Program-made: the position numbers and the translations under genes
In this document: positions 7,723 to 15,075 of the stretch, piece by piece
Numbering within the stretch: the first letter of the stretch is position 1
Layout: the number at the start of each line of letters is the position of its first letter
NCBI GenBank assembly: GCA_020629995.1
Contig: JAHDCH010000031.1
Location: 1-16,133 of the forward strand
Length of the DNA: 16,133 bases
Direction: 5' to 3'
Source: Pseudaestuariivita sp.
GTDB taxonomy: Bacteria > Pseudomonadota > Alphaproteobacteria > Rhodobacterales > Rhodobacteraceae
The notes under the pieces: model-generated
Databases searched by the model: none
Told to the model about the DNA's origin: nothing
What the model saw: the letters and a program-made list of their open reading frames with translations, nothing else

Positions 7723-7731
7723 TGCGCCCGC

Positions 7732-9201
7732 ATGCTGATTCAGGATCACGACAGGGCCGGCGGGTACTGGGGGGCTGTGTATGCCTTTTGTGCCGTCAAG
7801 GGTCTGCAATGCGTGATTGACGGACCGGTGGGGTGCGAGAACCTGCCGGTGACGTCAGTGCTGCACTACACCGACGGGTTGCCGCCGCACGAGTTGCCGA
7901 TTGTGGTGACGGGGCTGGGCGAGGAAGAGCTGGGCCGGGACGGAACCGAGGGCGCGATGAAGCGCGCCTGGGGCACGCTTGATCCGGCGCTGCCGGCGGT
8001 GGTGGTCACGGGTTCGATCGCCGAGATGATCGGCGGCGGTGTGACGCCCATGGGGACCAACATCCAGAGGTTCCTGCCGAGGACCATTGACGAGGATCAG
8101 TGGGAAGCGGCCGACCGGGCGATGACCTGGATCTTTACCGAGTTCGGCATGACCAAGGGCCGGATGCCCAAGGAGAAGAAGCGCGAAGAGGGCGACAAGC
8201 CGCGCGTGAACATCCTGGGGCCGATGTACGGCACGTTCAACATGCCCAGCGATCTGGCCGAGATCCGCAGGCTGGTCGAGGGGATCGGAGCCGAGGTCAA
8301 CATGGTGATGCCGCTGGGCGCGCATGTGGCCGAGATGCGCGATCTGGTGAACTCGGATGTGAACATCTGCATGTACCGCGAATTTGGCCGGGGCCTGTGC
8401 GAGGTCTTGGGCAAGCCGTATTTGCAGGCGCCGATTGGAATTGAATCCACGACCAAGTTCCTGCGCAAGCTGGGCGAGCTGCTGGACCTGGACCCCGAGC
8501 CGTTCATCGAGCGCGAAAAGCATTCGACGATCAAACCGGTCTGGGATCTGTGGCGGTCGGTCACCCAGGATTTCTTTGCCACGGCCTCGTTCGGGATCGT
8601 GGCGACCGAGACTTATGCGCGCGGGGTGCGGCATTACTTTGAGAGCGATCTGGGCCTGCCATGCGCCTTTGCAGTGGCAAGGTGCCGGGGGACCAAGACG
8701 GACAATGACGATGTGCGCGCCAAGATGGCCGAGCATCGCCCGCTGGTTGTCTTTGGGTCGATCAACGAAAAGATGTACATGGCCGAGCTGAAGGGCGGGC
8801 ACGGGCCAAGCCCGGCCTTCATTCCCGCGGGCTTTCCGGGCGCGGCGATCCGCAGGCATACCGGCACGCCGTTCATGGGCTATGCCGGCGCGACCTACCT
8901 GCTTCAGGAAGTGTGCAACGGGCTGTTTGATTCGCTGTTCCACATCCTGCCGCTGGGCAGCCAGATGGACGCGGCCGAAGCCACGCCGACCAGCCTGCGC
9001 CGCGATTTCCCGTGGGACGCGGACGCCCAGGCCGCCTTGGACCGGATCGTGGCCCAGCACCCCATTCTCACCCGCATTTCGGCGGCCAAGACCCTCAGGG
9101 ACGAGGCCGAGCGCGCCGCCCTGGCGCAGGGTGCCGAACGCGTGGTGCGCGAGACGGTCGAAGCTCTCGACCCCAGAGTTACCAGCAGAGGAGATGCGTG
9201 A
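7732..9201 (+). CDS. bchZ: Chlorophyllide a reductase subunit Z
   Basis: BchZ is the NifK-like partner of BchY in chlorophyllide a oxidoreductase. The 489-residue product begins with [31 protein letters not shown], whose C35 lies in the conserved cluster-ligand block. It contains [39 protein letters not shown], a block conserved in BchZ. A C-terminal PCP-reductase-like segment ([38 protein letters not shown] compressed here to its ends) follows, as in BchB and BchZ proteins. The ATG at 7732 follows AGGGGGG. The stop codon overlaps the pufQ start as TGATG (9199-9203), so bchZ and pufQ are coupled. From Rhodobacter knowledge, a puf promoter would be expected inside the 3' part of bchZ; I could not pick one out with confidence. 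Confidence 0.95.
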   Translation: MLIQDHDRAGGYWGAVYAFCAVKGLQCVIDGPVGCENLPVTSVLHYTDGLPPHELPIVVTGLGEEELGRDGTEGAMKRAWGTLDPALPAVVVTGSIAEMIGGGVTPMGTNIQRFLPRTIDEDQWEAADRAMTWIFTEFGMTKGRMPKEKKREEGDKPRVNILGPMYGTFNMPSDLAEIRRLVEGIGAEVNMVMPLGAHVAEMRDLVNSDVNICMYREFGRGLCEVLGKPYLQAPIGIESTTKFLRKLGELLDLDPEPFIEREKHSTIKPVWDLWRSVTQDFFATASFGIVATETYARGVRHYFESDLGLPCAFAVARCRGTKTDNDDVRAKMAEHRPLVVFGSINEKMYMAELKGGHGPSPAFIPAGFPGAAIRRHTGTPFMGYAGATYLLQEVCNGLFDSLFHILPLGSQMDAAEATPTSLRRDFPWDADAQAALDRIVAQHPILTRISAAKTLRDEAERAALAQGAERVVRETVEALDPRVTSRGDA

Positions 9202-9419
9202 TGTCTGACGTCACCTCCAATTCCCCAACCGCCCGCAAGGACGCGACCAAGGCCGAGTTCAAGGTCTATTTCGCGATCATCTTTGCCGCTGCGCTGCCGT
9301 TTGGCGTGATCGCGTGGATCACCCATCCGCTGCACCGGCGGGGCGAACCGAACAAGGGCCCCGTGGCCCGTGCCTGGAGCCAGGCGCGGACGGTGACGCC
9401 CATGATCTTCTCGGCATGA
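9201..9419 (+). CDS. pufQ: PufQ, cytochrome subunit-like/bacteriochlorophyll assembly protein
   Basis: PufQ is a small membrane protein at the head of the puf operon, linked to bacteriochlorophyll formation and its delivery to photosynthetic complexes. The 72-residue product has a charged N-terminus (KDATKAEFKVYF), one hydrophobic segment (about 24-40, FAIIFAAALPFGVIAWI) and the typical tail GPVARAWSQARTVTPMIFSA. This resembles Rhodobacter PufQ in both its EF-x-x-YF entry to the membrane helix and its GPxARAW...ITPxIF-type end. GAGGAG at 9188-9193 is 7 nt from the ATG, and the ATG overlaps the bchZ stop (TGATG). It sits in the usual place between bchZ and pufB. Confidence 0.88.
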   Translation: MSDVTSNSPTARKDATKAEFKVYFAIIFAAALPFGVIAWITHPLHRRGEPNKGPVARAWSQARTVTPMIFSA

Positions 9420-9543
9420 GCAATCGTGACCGAGAAACCGCACTGGCCGCGAGAGCGGTCAGAGCCCGGGGGGGCCGCAAGGCTCCATCGGACCCTGCCG
9501 CGAGGGTGTCGCGGCATCGGCTTAACATTCCGGAGGAAAGTTA
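9420..9543 (+). promoter_or_regulatory. Structured pufQ-pufB leader with two strong hairpins
   Basis: CTGGCCGC (9443-9450) and GCGGTCAG (9455-9462) form an 8-bp stem (one G-T pair) closed by a GAGA tetraloop of the GNRA class. TGCCGCGA (9496-9503) and TCGCGGCA (9509-9516) form a perfect 8-bp stem with a GGGTG loop. In Rhodobacter the processed pufBA messages carry protective 5' stem-loops here, so the same role is inferred. GGAGGA (9532-9537) is a very strong ribosome site for pufB. Confidence 0.65.
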
Positions 9544-9693
9544 ATGGCTGATCACAACGACCTGTCCTTCACAGGTCTCACAGACGAGCAGGCGCAAGAA
9601 TTGCATGCGGTCTACATGAGCGGGCTCTGGCTGTTTTCGGCAGTCGCGATCGTCGCTCACCTGGCCGTGTTCATCTGGCGTCCGTGGTTCTGA
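9544..9693 (+). CDS. pufB: Light-harvesting 1 (B870) beta polypeptide
   Basis: PufB pairs with PufA in the LH1 ring around the reaction centre, in the intracytoplasmic or cytoplasmic membrane. The 49-residue product is a canonical LH beta chain. It has a polar N-terminal part with [21 protein letters not shown], one membrane helix (about 24-44), H39 in [15 protein letters not shown] as the bacteriochlorophyll ligand, and H21 as the second conserved histidine. It ends right after RPW-F, as expected. GGAGGA 6 nt upstream gives strong translation. pufA follows after 14 nt. It is shorter than usual ORF cut-offs but unmistakable. Confidence 0.97.
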   Translation: MADHNDLSFTGLTDEQAQELHAVYMSGLWLFSAVAIVAHLAVFIWRPWF

Positions 9694-9707
9694 GGAAGGG
9701 TTGAGAA

Positions 9708-9875
9708 ATGGCAAAGTTCTACAAGATCTGGCTGATTTTTGACCCGCGTCGCGTGTTTGTGGCTCAGGGCGTGTTCCTGTTCCTGCTGGCCGCGATGATT
9801 CACCTGGTGCTCCTGAGCACCGGTGCAGAGGGCTACAACTGGTTCGAACTGGCCGCTGAAAAGCGCGCCGGCTGA
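9708..9875 (+). CDS. pufA: Light-harvesting 1 (B870) alpha polypeptide
   Basis: PufA is the alpha chain of the LH1 antenna. The 55-residue product begins [20 protein letters not shown], the hallmark LH1-alpha entry to the membrane. It has a single membrane helix (about 15-37) with H32 in MIHLVLLST as the bacteriochlorophyll ligand. The C-terminal tail has the W-F pair of the B870 type ([14 protein letters not shown]). GAGGAAGGG lies just after the pufB stop and serves as ribosome site. Downstream lies a strong hairpin that probably protects the pufBA message and so raises LH1 over reaction-centre synthesis. Confidence 0.97.
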   Translation: MAKFYKIWLIFDPRRVFVAQGVFLFLLAAMIHLVLLSTGAEGYNWFELAAEKRAG

Positions 9876-9893
9876 TCCAGGCCTGACCAAAAG

Positions 9894-9924
9894 CTGCGGG
9901 CAGGGCGCTTTGTCTTGCCCGCGG
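9894..9924 (+). other. pufA-pufL intercistronic hairpin 1 (mRNA stabiliser candidate)
   Basis: CTGCGGGCA (9894-9902) pairs with TGCCCGCGG (9916-9924), including one T-G pair. The stem can extend inward by five more pairs (three of them G-T) to a CTT loop. No T-run follows, so it fits a 3'-protecting element for the pufBA segment rather than a full terminator, as known for Rhodobacter puf mRNA. Confidence 0.75.
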
Positions 9925-9942
9925 CAAACCAACCTAATTGCC

Positions 9943-9965
9943 GCTGCCCGGCACCCCCGGCCAGC
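9943..9965 (+). other. pufA-pufL intercistronic hairpin 2
   Basis: GCTGCCCGG (9943-9951) and CCGGCCAGC (9957-9965) form a 9-bp stem with one C-C mismatch and a CACCC loop. It ends 6 nt before the pufL ribosome site (GGAGA, 9972-9976). It probably acts with hairpin 1 as a decay barrier. Confidence 0.6.
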
Positions 9966-9982
9966 TGACGCGGAGAGACAAC

Positions 9983-10831
9983 ATGGCGCTCTTGAGCTTT
10001 GAAAAGAAATATCGCGTCCGCGGAGGGACGCTGATCGGCGGCGACCTGTTCGATTTCTGGGTGGGGCCCTTTTACGTGGGCTTTTTCGGGGTCACGACCC
10101 TGTTCTTTGCCGCCCTGGGAACAGTGCTGATCTTTTACGACGCCTCGCTGAAGGACGTCTGGAACCCCTGGCTGATCTCGGTCGAGCCGCCCGCCATCGA
10201 GGTTGGGCTTGGCATGGCGCCGCTGGCCGAAGGGGGCATATGGCAGCTGGTCACGATGTGCGCGCATGTGGCGTTCATATCCTGGGCGCTGCGCGAGGTT
10301 GAGATCTGCCGCAAGCTGGGCATGGGCTATCACGTGCCTGCAGCCTTTGGCATGGCGATCTTTGCCTATACGACACTGACGGTGATCCGGCCCGTTCTGA
10401 TGGGCGCCTGGGGGCACGGTTTTCCCTATGGCATCTGGAGCCACCTCGATTGGGTGAACAACGTGGGCTATGCCTACGGCAACTTCCACTACAACCCGGC
10501 CCACATGCTGGCGGTGACGTTCTTCTTCACCACCTGTCTGGCGCTGGCGCTGCACGGGTCGCTGATCCTGTCGGCCGCCAACCCTGAAAAGGGCGAAGAG
10601 ATGCGCAGCCCCGAGCACGAAGACACGTTCTTCCGTGACTTTATCGGGTATTCGATCGGGCCCCTCGGCATTCACCGGCTGGGTCTGTTCCTGGCGCTCA
10701 GCTCGGGTTTCTGGAGCGCGGTGTGCATCGTGATTTCGGGCACCATCTGGTTCGACGCATGGGCCGACTGGTGGTTCTGGTACGTGGATCTGCCCTGGTG
10801 GGTTGACCTTGAGGGAGGCGTCAATGGCTGA
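9983..10831 (+). CDS. pufL: Photosynthetic reaction centre L subunit
   Basis: PufL is one of the two five-helix core subunits of the type II reaction centre; with PufM it holds the special-pair bacteriochlorophylls, bacteriopheophytins, quinones and the non-haem iron. The product has 282 residues, the usual length. Counting the initiator Met, H154 and H174 are the accessory and special-pair bacteriochlorophyll ligands and H191 and H231 the iron ligands. E105, E213, D214 and S224 match the bacteriopheophytin hydrogen bond and the QB proton path (numbering one above the mature R. sphaeroides protein). The ATG at 9983 follows GGAGA; an in-frame TTG at 9938 is rejected because it would read through the hairpin. 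The stop overlaps the pufM start (ATGGCTGA). Confidence 0.98.
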   Translation: MALLSFEKKYRVRGGTLIGGDLFDFWVGPFYVGFFGVTTLFFAALGTVLIFYDASLKDVWNPWLISVEPPAIEVGLGMAPLAEGGIWQLVTMCAHVAFISWALREVEICRKLGMGYHVPAAFGMAIFAYTTLTVIRPVLMGAWGHGFPYGIWSHLDWVNNVGYAYGNFHYNPAHMLAVTFFFTTCLALALHGSLILSAANPEKGEEMRSPEHEDTFFRDFIGYSIGPLGIHRLGLFLALSSGFWSAVCIVISGTIWFDAWADWWFWYVDLPWWVDLEGGVNG

Positions 10832-11741
10832 GTATCAAAACATCTTCACTCAGGTGCAGGTTGAAGGCCCCCCCGAGATGGGGGTCACCGAAGGGGTCGA
10901 GCTGCACGAGCGCACCAAGGGCGCGTCGTTCGTGACCTTCTTTGGCTGGTTCGGCAACGCGCAGGTGGGTCCGTTCTACCTCGGCGGCCTCGGGCTTGCT
11001 TCGCTGATGGCCGGGCTGGTGTGGTTCACCATGGTGGGCGCGGCGTTCTGGGCGCAGGCGGGCTATAACCCCGGCGTGTTCATGCGCGATCTGTTCTGGC
11101 TGTCGCTGGATCCGCCGTCCGAGGAATACGGCCTTGGCTTCCCGCCGCTGGCCGAGGGCGGCATGTACATGATCGCCTCGTTCTTCCTGCTGATCTCGGT
11201 CATGCTCTGGTGGGCGCGGGCCTGGGTTCTGGCGGCGCAGCTCAAGATGGGCAAGCACGTCTTCTGGGCCTATGGCGCGGCGATCTGGCTGTTCCTGTGC
11301 CTCGGCTTTTTCCGCCCGATCCTGATCGGGTCGTGGTCGGAGATGGTGCCCTACGGGATCTTTACCCACCTTGACTGGACGCTGAACTTTTCGGTGATCC
11401 ACGGCAACCTGTTCTACAACCCGTTCCACGCGCTTTCGATCGCGTTCCTCTATGGCTCGGCCCTGCTGTTTGCCATGCACGGTGCGACGATCCTGGCCGT
11501 AAGCCGCTTTGGTGGCGACCGCGAACTGGAGCAGATTGCCGACCGGGGCACCGCCACCGAACGAGCCGCCCTGTTCTGGCGCTGGACCATGGGGTTCAAC
11601 GCCACGATGGAAGGCATTCACCGCTGGGCCTGGTGGTTCGCCGTTCTGACGCCGCTGACCGGCGGCATCGGCATCCTGCTGTCCGGCACCGTTGTCACCG
11701 ACTGGTACGGCTGGGCGATCGACCACGGCTATGCCCGCTAA
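10824..11741 (+). CDS. pufM: Photosynthetic reaction centre M subunit
   Basis: PufM is the partner of PufL in the reaction centre core. The 305-residue product has five membrane helices. It carries H182 and H202 for bacteriochlorophyll, H219 and H266 for the iron, the bidentate E234, and W252 next to QA, all at positions equal to the R. sphaeroides numbering. The N-terminal [20 protein letters not shown] is typical. GGGAGG (10813-10818) 5 nt upstream, and an 8-nt overlap with pufL, indicate coupled equimolar synthesis. pufX, not pufC, follows after 22 nt, so this reaction centre probably lacks a bound tetrahaem cytochrome encoded here. Confidence 0.98.
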   Translation: MAEYQNIFTQVQVEGPPEMGVTEGVELHERTKGASFVTFFGWFGNAQVGPFYLGGLGLASLMAGLVWFTMVGAAFWAQAGYNPGVFMRDLFWLSLDPPSEEYGLGFPPLAEGGMYMIASFFLLISVMLWWARAWVLAAQLKMGKHVFWAYGAAIWLFLCLGFFRPILIGSWSEMVPYGIFTHLDWTLNFSVIHGNLFYNPFHALSIAFLYGSALLFAMHGATILAVSRFGGDRELEQIADRGTATERAALFWRWTMGFNATMEGIHRWAWWFAVLTPLTGGIGILLSGTVVTDWYGWAIDHGYAR

Positions 11742-11763
11742 CCCGCGCAAGGAGACCTGAACA

Positions 11764-12000
11764 ATGGCCAACAATCCGATGTTTGAGGGCAACCCGTCGC
11801 GCAAGGAACTGCGCAGCGCCGTGACCGGCCAGATGGCCAAGGGCTTTGGCGCCGCCATGTTCGTGGTGGTCGGGATCGGCGTGGCAATCTGGGTGATGTA
11901 CCTGCTGGGCACCCTGCTGCCGCCCGAAAGCAAGGAAGCGCCAGATCCGTCTTACGGCTGGCATATCGAACAACCCGTAGCGCACCGCCTGGTGGGCTGA
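11764..12000 (+). CDS. pufX: PufX-like core complex protein
   Basis: PufX is a single-helix protein that interrupts the LH1 ring and lets quinone exchange at the reaction centre in Rhodobacter-type core complexes. The 78-residue product has a charged N-terminus (NPSRKELRSAVTGQMAKG), one membrane segment (about 26-50) rich in small residues (GFGAAM, GIGVAIW), and a LLPPESKEAPDPS segment after the helix. That segment resembles the LLP...APxP region of Rhodobacter PufX. Overall identity to those proteins is low, as is normal for PufX, so the call rests on size, topology, the Q-M-x-K/Y-G pattern before the helix and the position right after pufM. AAGGAG (11749-11754) precedes the ATG. A structured, untranslated 3' region follows. 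Confidence 0.82.
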   Translation: MANNPMFEGNPSRKELRSAVTGQMAKGFGAAMFVVVGIGVAIWVMYLLGTLLPPESKEAPDPSYGWHIEQPVAHRLVG

Positions 12001-12162
12001 GGGTGATGGGGCGCGCGGTGGTCCCTTCCAAGTTGCGCGCCCTTGAACAGAGGCAGGCGTCAGGCGACGCCAACGCCTGCCTCTTCGCCATCCTGGAGTG
12101 ACAGCACACTTCAGGATACGGGGCTTCCACCCCGGTTCCCTTCCTGTTGGCGACAGGAAACT
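12001..12162 (+). ncRNA. pufX 3' UTR with five consecutive hairpins; candidate 3'-UTR-derived small RNA
   Basis: No gene is seen between pufX and dxs, but the stretch is almost wholly self-complementary. H1: GGGCGCGC (12009-12016) with GCGCGCCC (12035-12042). H2: GAGGCAGGCGT (12050-12060) with ACGCCTGCCTC (12073-12083), perfect 11 bp. H3: TCCTGGAGTG (12091-12100) with CACTTCAGGA (12107-12116), one G-T. H4: CGGGG (12119-12123) with CCCCG (12130-12134). H5: TTCCTGT (12141-12147) with ACAGGAA (12153-12159). An intrinsic terminator follows directly. In R. sphaeroides a small RNA, PcrX, comes from the puf operon 3' UTR; that this region makes an equivalent is inference. It could simply be a decay barrier. 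Confidence 0.5.
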
Positions 12163-12197
12163 GGCGTCGTGCGGGGCACCCCGCACGGCGCCTTTTT
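12163..12197 (+). terminator. Rho-independent terminator of the puf operon
   Basis: GGCGTCGTGCGGG (12163-12175) pairs with CCCGCACGGCGCC (12180-12192), a 13-bp stem with one T-G pair, around a GCAC loop. It is followed at once by TTTTT (12193-12197). This is the strongest terminator in the window and probably ends most puf transcripts, with leftover read-through into dxs. Confidence 0.85.
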
Positions 12198-12205
12198 ATC
12201 ATAGA

Positions 12206-12223
12206 GCGCGCGAAAAAGCGCGC
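12206..12223 (+). promoter_or_regulatory. Hairpin in dxs leader
   Basis: GCGCGC (12206-12211) and GCGCGC (12218-12223) can form a 6-bp stem around a GAAAAA loop, just upstream of the dxs ribosome site GGGAGA (12231-12236). It might affect dxs translation. No clear sigma70 promoter of its own is visible between the terminator and dxs. Confidence 0.35.
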
Positions 12224-12243
12224 CCCGCGTGGGAGAGACTGCC

Positions 12244-14163
12244 ATGACCCGCCCTGATACCCCCCTGCTGGACCGCGTTGCCGGCCCGTCTGACCTGCGC
12301 TCGCTGACGGATTCCGAACTGGCAAGCCTGGCGCACGAGCTGCGATCCGAAGTGATTTCCGCAGTGTCAGAGACGGGTGGTCACCTTGGATCCTCGCTTG
12401 GCGTGGTCGAGCTGACGGTTGCCATCCATGCCGTGTTCAACACCCCCGCGGACAAGCTGATCTGGGACGTGGGCCACCAGTGTTACCCGCACAAAGTGCT
12501 GACCGGACGCCGCGACCGCATGCGCACCCTGCGCCAAAAGGACGGCCTGTCCGGTTTCACCAAACGCGCCGAATCCCCCTACGATCCCTTTGGCGCGGCC
12601 CATTCCAGCACCTCGATCAGCGCCGCGCTGGGCTTTACCATCGGGCGCGACATGGGCCAGCCGACGGGCGATGCGATTGCGGTGATCGGCGACGGTTCGA
12701 TCAGCGCGGGCATGGCCTATGAGGCGCTGAACAACGCGGGCGCCGAGGGGCGCCGGATGTTCGTAATCCTCAACGACAACGAGATGTCCATCGCACCGCC
12801 CGTGGGTGCGATGTCGTCCTACCTGTCGCAACTCTACGCCAACGAACCGCTCGCCCAGATGCGCAGCATGGCCGATGATTTCGCCGATGCGATGCCCGGC
12901 CCGATGCGCGACGGTTTGCGCCGGGCCAAGGCCCTGGTCACCGGGGCGCACCCGCGCGGCACGCTGTTCGAAGACCTCGGGTTCGAATATGTCGGCCCCA
13001 TCGACGGGCACGACATGGGACAATTGCTCGCTGTCTTGCGCGCGGCACGCACCAGGTCGACCGGTCCGGTGCTGATCCATTGCTGCACGGTCAAGGGCAA
13101 AGGCTACGCCCCCGCTGAAACCAGCGCCGATAAATACCACGGCGTGGCCAAGTTTGACGTGGTCACCGGCCAGCAATCCAAATCCAAGCCCAACGCCCCC
13201 TCTTACACGTCGGTGTTCGGACAGGCGCTGACCGACGAGGCCGCGCGCGATCCGTCCATCGTGGCGATCACCGCCGCGATGCCTTCGGGCACCGGGGTCA
13301 ACATCATGGCCGACCGCTTTCCGGCGCGGGTGTTTGATGTCGGGATCGCCGAACAGCACGGCGTGACCTTTGCCGCCGGGATGGCCGCGACGGGGCTCAA
13401 GCCGTTCTGTGCGATCTACTCGTCATTCCTTCAGCGAGGCTATGACCAGATCGTCCACGATGTGGCGCTACAAAACCTGCCCGTGCGGTTCGCGATTGAC
13501 CGTGCCGGGCTGGTGGGCGCTGATGGCCCCACCCACGCGGGCGCGTTTGATGTGGGCTATCTGGCCGCGCTGCCGAACATGGTGGTGATGGCCGCCGCGG
13601 ATGAGGCTGACCTGGTGCACATGGTTGCCACCGCCGCCGCGCATGACGACGGCCCCATCGCGTTCCGCTATCCGCGCGGTGCGGGCGTCGGGGCCGAGCT
13701 GCCCGAACGGGGCGAGCCTCTTGAAATCGGCAAGGGCCGCGTCATTCAGGAGGGCGAAGACGTCGCGCTGCTGTCCTTTGGCGCGCATCTGGACGAGACT
13801 CGCCGCGCCGCCCGCATGCTCGAAGAGCAGGGCCTGTCGGTCACCATCGCCGATGCCCGCTTTGCCAAGCCGCTGGATCACGACCTGATCCGCCAGCTGG
13901 CCGCCTCGCACCAGATGCTGATCACGGTCGAACAAGGCTCGGTCGGCGGGTTTGGCGCGATGGTGCTGCACTTCATGGCCGAACAGGGCCTGCTGGATCA
14001 GGGGCTGAAGGTGCGCACGATGACGCTGCCCGACCGGTTCATCGATCAGGCGTCGCCGGATGAGATGTACCTCGATGCCGGGCTGACCGCGCAGGACATT
14101 GCCCGCACGGCGCTGGATGCGCTGCGTCCCGCCGCCAGCAATGTCACCCAGCTGAAAGGCTAG
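12244..14163 (+). CDS. dxs: 1-deoxy-D-xylulose-5-phosphate synthase
   Basis: Dxs condenses pyruvate and glyceraldehyde 3-phosphate, using thiamine diphosphate, to DXP. This is the first step of the MEP pathway, which feeds isopentenyl units to CrtE and to the bacteriochlorophyll tail. The 639-residue product has the full family layout: H47 in GGHLGSSLG, the thiamine-diphosphate motif [15 protein letters not shown] (149-163) ending at N178 of LNDNEMSI, and the catalytic glutamate E370 in [11 protein letters not shown]-terminal transketolase domain follows. The ATG at 12244 follows GGGAGA. A dxs gene directly after pufX is also known from Rhodobacter clusters; it ties precursor supply to pigment synthesis. 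The stop lies 3 bp from the stop of the convergent kinase gene. Confidence 0.96.
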   Translation: MTRPDTPLLDRVAGPSDLRSLTDSELASLAHELRSEVISAVSETGGHLGSSLGVVELTVAIHAVFNTPADKLIWDVGHQCYPHKVLTGRRDRMRTLRQKDGLSGFTKRAESPYDPFGAAHSSTSISAALGFTIGRDMGQPTGDAIAVIGDGSISAGMAYEALNNAGAEGRRMFVILNDNEMSIAPPVGAMSSYLSQLYANEPLAQMRSMADDFADAMPGPMRDGLRRAKALVTGAHPRGTLFEDLGFEYVGPIDGHDMGQLLAVLRAARTRSTGPVLIHCCTVKGKGYAPAETSADKYHGVAKFDVVTGQQSKSKPNAPSYTSVFGQALTDEAARDPSIVAITAAMPSGTGVNIMADRFPARVFDVGIAEQHGVTFAAGMAATGLKPFCAIYSSFLQRGYDQIVHDVALQNLPVRFAIDRAGLVGADGPTHAGAFDVGYLAALPNMVVMAAADEADLVHMVATAAAHDDGPIAFRYPRGAGVGAELPERGEPLEIGKGRVIQEGEDVALLSFGAHLDETRRAARMLEEQGLSVTIADARFAKPLDHDLIRQLAASHQMLITVEQGSVGGFGAMVLHFMAEQGLLDQGLKVRTMTLPDRFIDQASPDEMYLDAGLTAQDIARTALDALRPAASNVTQLKG

Positions 14164-14166
14164 CGC

Positions 14167-15075
14167 TCAGTCCAGTTCGGACGCCCAGGGCGGGTTGGCC
14201 CCCGCCCGGCTGACCGTGACCGCAGCCACCTGCGCCCCGCGTGCCAGCGCCGCTGACAAAGTATCCTCAGGCAAGTCGGCGATGGCGTCCTTGGTCAGGG
14301 CGCTCGCCCCGTGCAGCGCTGACAGAAAGCCTGCGTTGAACGTATCGCCCGCGCCCACCGTGTCGACCACCGTCGCCCGCACGCCCGGCACGCTGACCAC
14401 GCCGCCCGCGAGATGCGCCTCGGCCCCGTCGGCGCCCTTGGTCATCAGAACGATCTTTGGACCCAGTTCCAAAACGCGCTGGGGGCCTGCGCCGGGATAC
14501 AGCCATTCCAGATCTTCGTCCGACACCTTCACGATGTCCGACACGGCGATCATGCTTTCGATCCGCGCGCGATAGGCCGCCTCGTCCGTGATGAACCCGG
14601 GCCTGATATTCGGATCGATCATCACGGCCTTGCCTGCGGCATGGGCCAGGCACATCTGCGCGTAGACCGACGCCGCCGGTTCGGCACAAAGCGAGATGCC
14701 TCCGAAATACAGCGCATCCACTCCGTCCACCGATGGGATGTCAGAAGGGCTGAGCATACGGCCCGCGCTGTTTTCATCCATGAAGGAATAGGTGGCGTGC
14801 CCGTCCGTAAGCTCGACAATCGCCAGCGTCGTGGGCCGGTCCGAGATTGCAGCGCGTGACGTGTCCACGCCGCTTGCCTCATGGAACGCCCTAAGCTTGC
14901 GGCCAAACACATCCGTGCCAAGCCCCGAGAAAAAGCCGACGGGCGTGCCAAGACGCCCCAAGGCCAGCGCCGTGTTGTACACCGCGCCGCCGGGTAGGGG
15001 CAGGAACGCCTCCTCGCCCTCGGCGGTGAGGCGGGGCACCATGTCGATCAACGCTTCTCCGCAACACAGGATCAT
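14167..15075 (-). CDS. PfkB-family sugar kinase (fructokinase-like)
   Basis: This cytoplasmic ribokinase/PfkB-family enzyme phosphorylates a sugar with ATP; fructose is the likeliest substrate from its partner gene, but 2-keto-3-deoxygluconate or a pentulose cannot be excluded. The 302-residue product begins MILCCGEALIDMVP and has the N-terminal GG signature near PGGAVYNTALALGRLG. The C-terminal signature DTVGAGDTFNAGF (about 238-250) carries the catalytic Asp (D244). I chose the ATG at 15075 because it overlaps the stop of the upstream isomerase as ATGA and has GAGGA 9 nt upstream. The ATG three codons earlier (15084) touches that GAGGA with no spacing. It is co-transcribed with the isomerase and convergent with dxs. 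Confidence 0.88.
   Translation of the reverse strand: MILCCGEALIDMVPRLTAEGEEAFLPLPGGAVYNTALALGRLGTPVGFFSGLGTDVFGRKLRAFHEASGVDTSRAAISDRPTTLAIVELTDGHATYSFMDENSAGRMLSPSDIPSVDGVDALYFGGISLCAEPAASVYAQMCLAHAAGKAVMIDPNIRPGFITDEAAYRARIESMIAVSDIVKVSDEDLEWLYPGAGPQRVLELGPKIVLMTKGADGAEAHLAGGVVSVPGVRATVVDTVGAGDTFNAGFLSALHGASALTKDAIADLPEDTLSAALARGAQVAAVTVSRAGANPPWASELD
14188..14207. other. GC-rich hairpin at the dxs/kinase convergent junction
   Basis: GGGCGGG (14188-14194) and CCCGCCC (14201-14207) form a perfect 7-bp stem with a 6-nt loop, 25 bp past the dxs stop and inside the kinase 3' end. No T-run follows on either strand, so it is at best a weak transcript-end element for dxs. Confidence 0.3.

Noticed and set aside
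4824..9060. Long minus-strand open frames opposite bchX, bchY and bchZ (394, 562 and 401 codons)
   Set aside because: They are antisense to clear, conserved genes, show low-complexity His/Arg/Gln-rich translations, and have no recognisable domains.
8900..9200. Internal puf promoter within the 3' part of bchZ
   Set aside because: Expected from Rhodobacter, but I could not find a convincing hexamer pair or regulator site, so none is annotated.
9938..9982. TTG start extending pufL by 15 codons
   Set aside because: It would translate through hairpin 2; the ATG at 9983 has GGAGA and gives the standard L-subunit N-terminus.
14195..14689. Plus-strand open frames opposite the sugar kinase
   Set aside because: They are shadows of the PfkB gene, whose signatures are intact on the minus strand.
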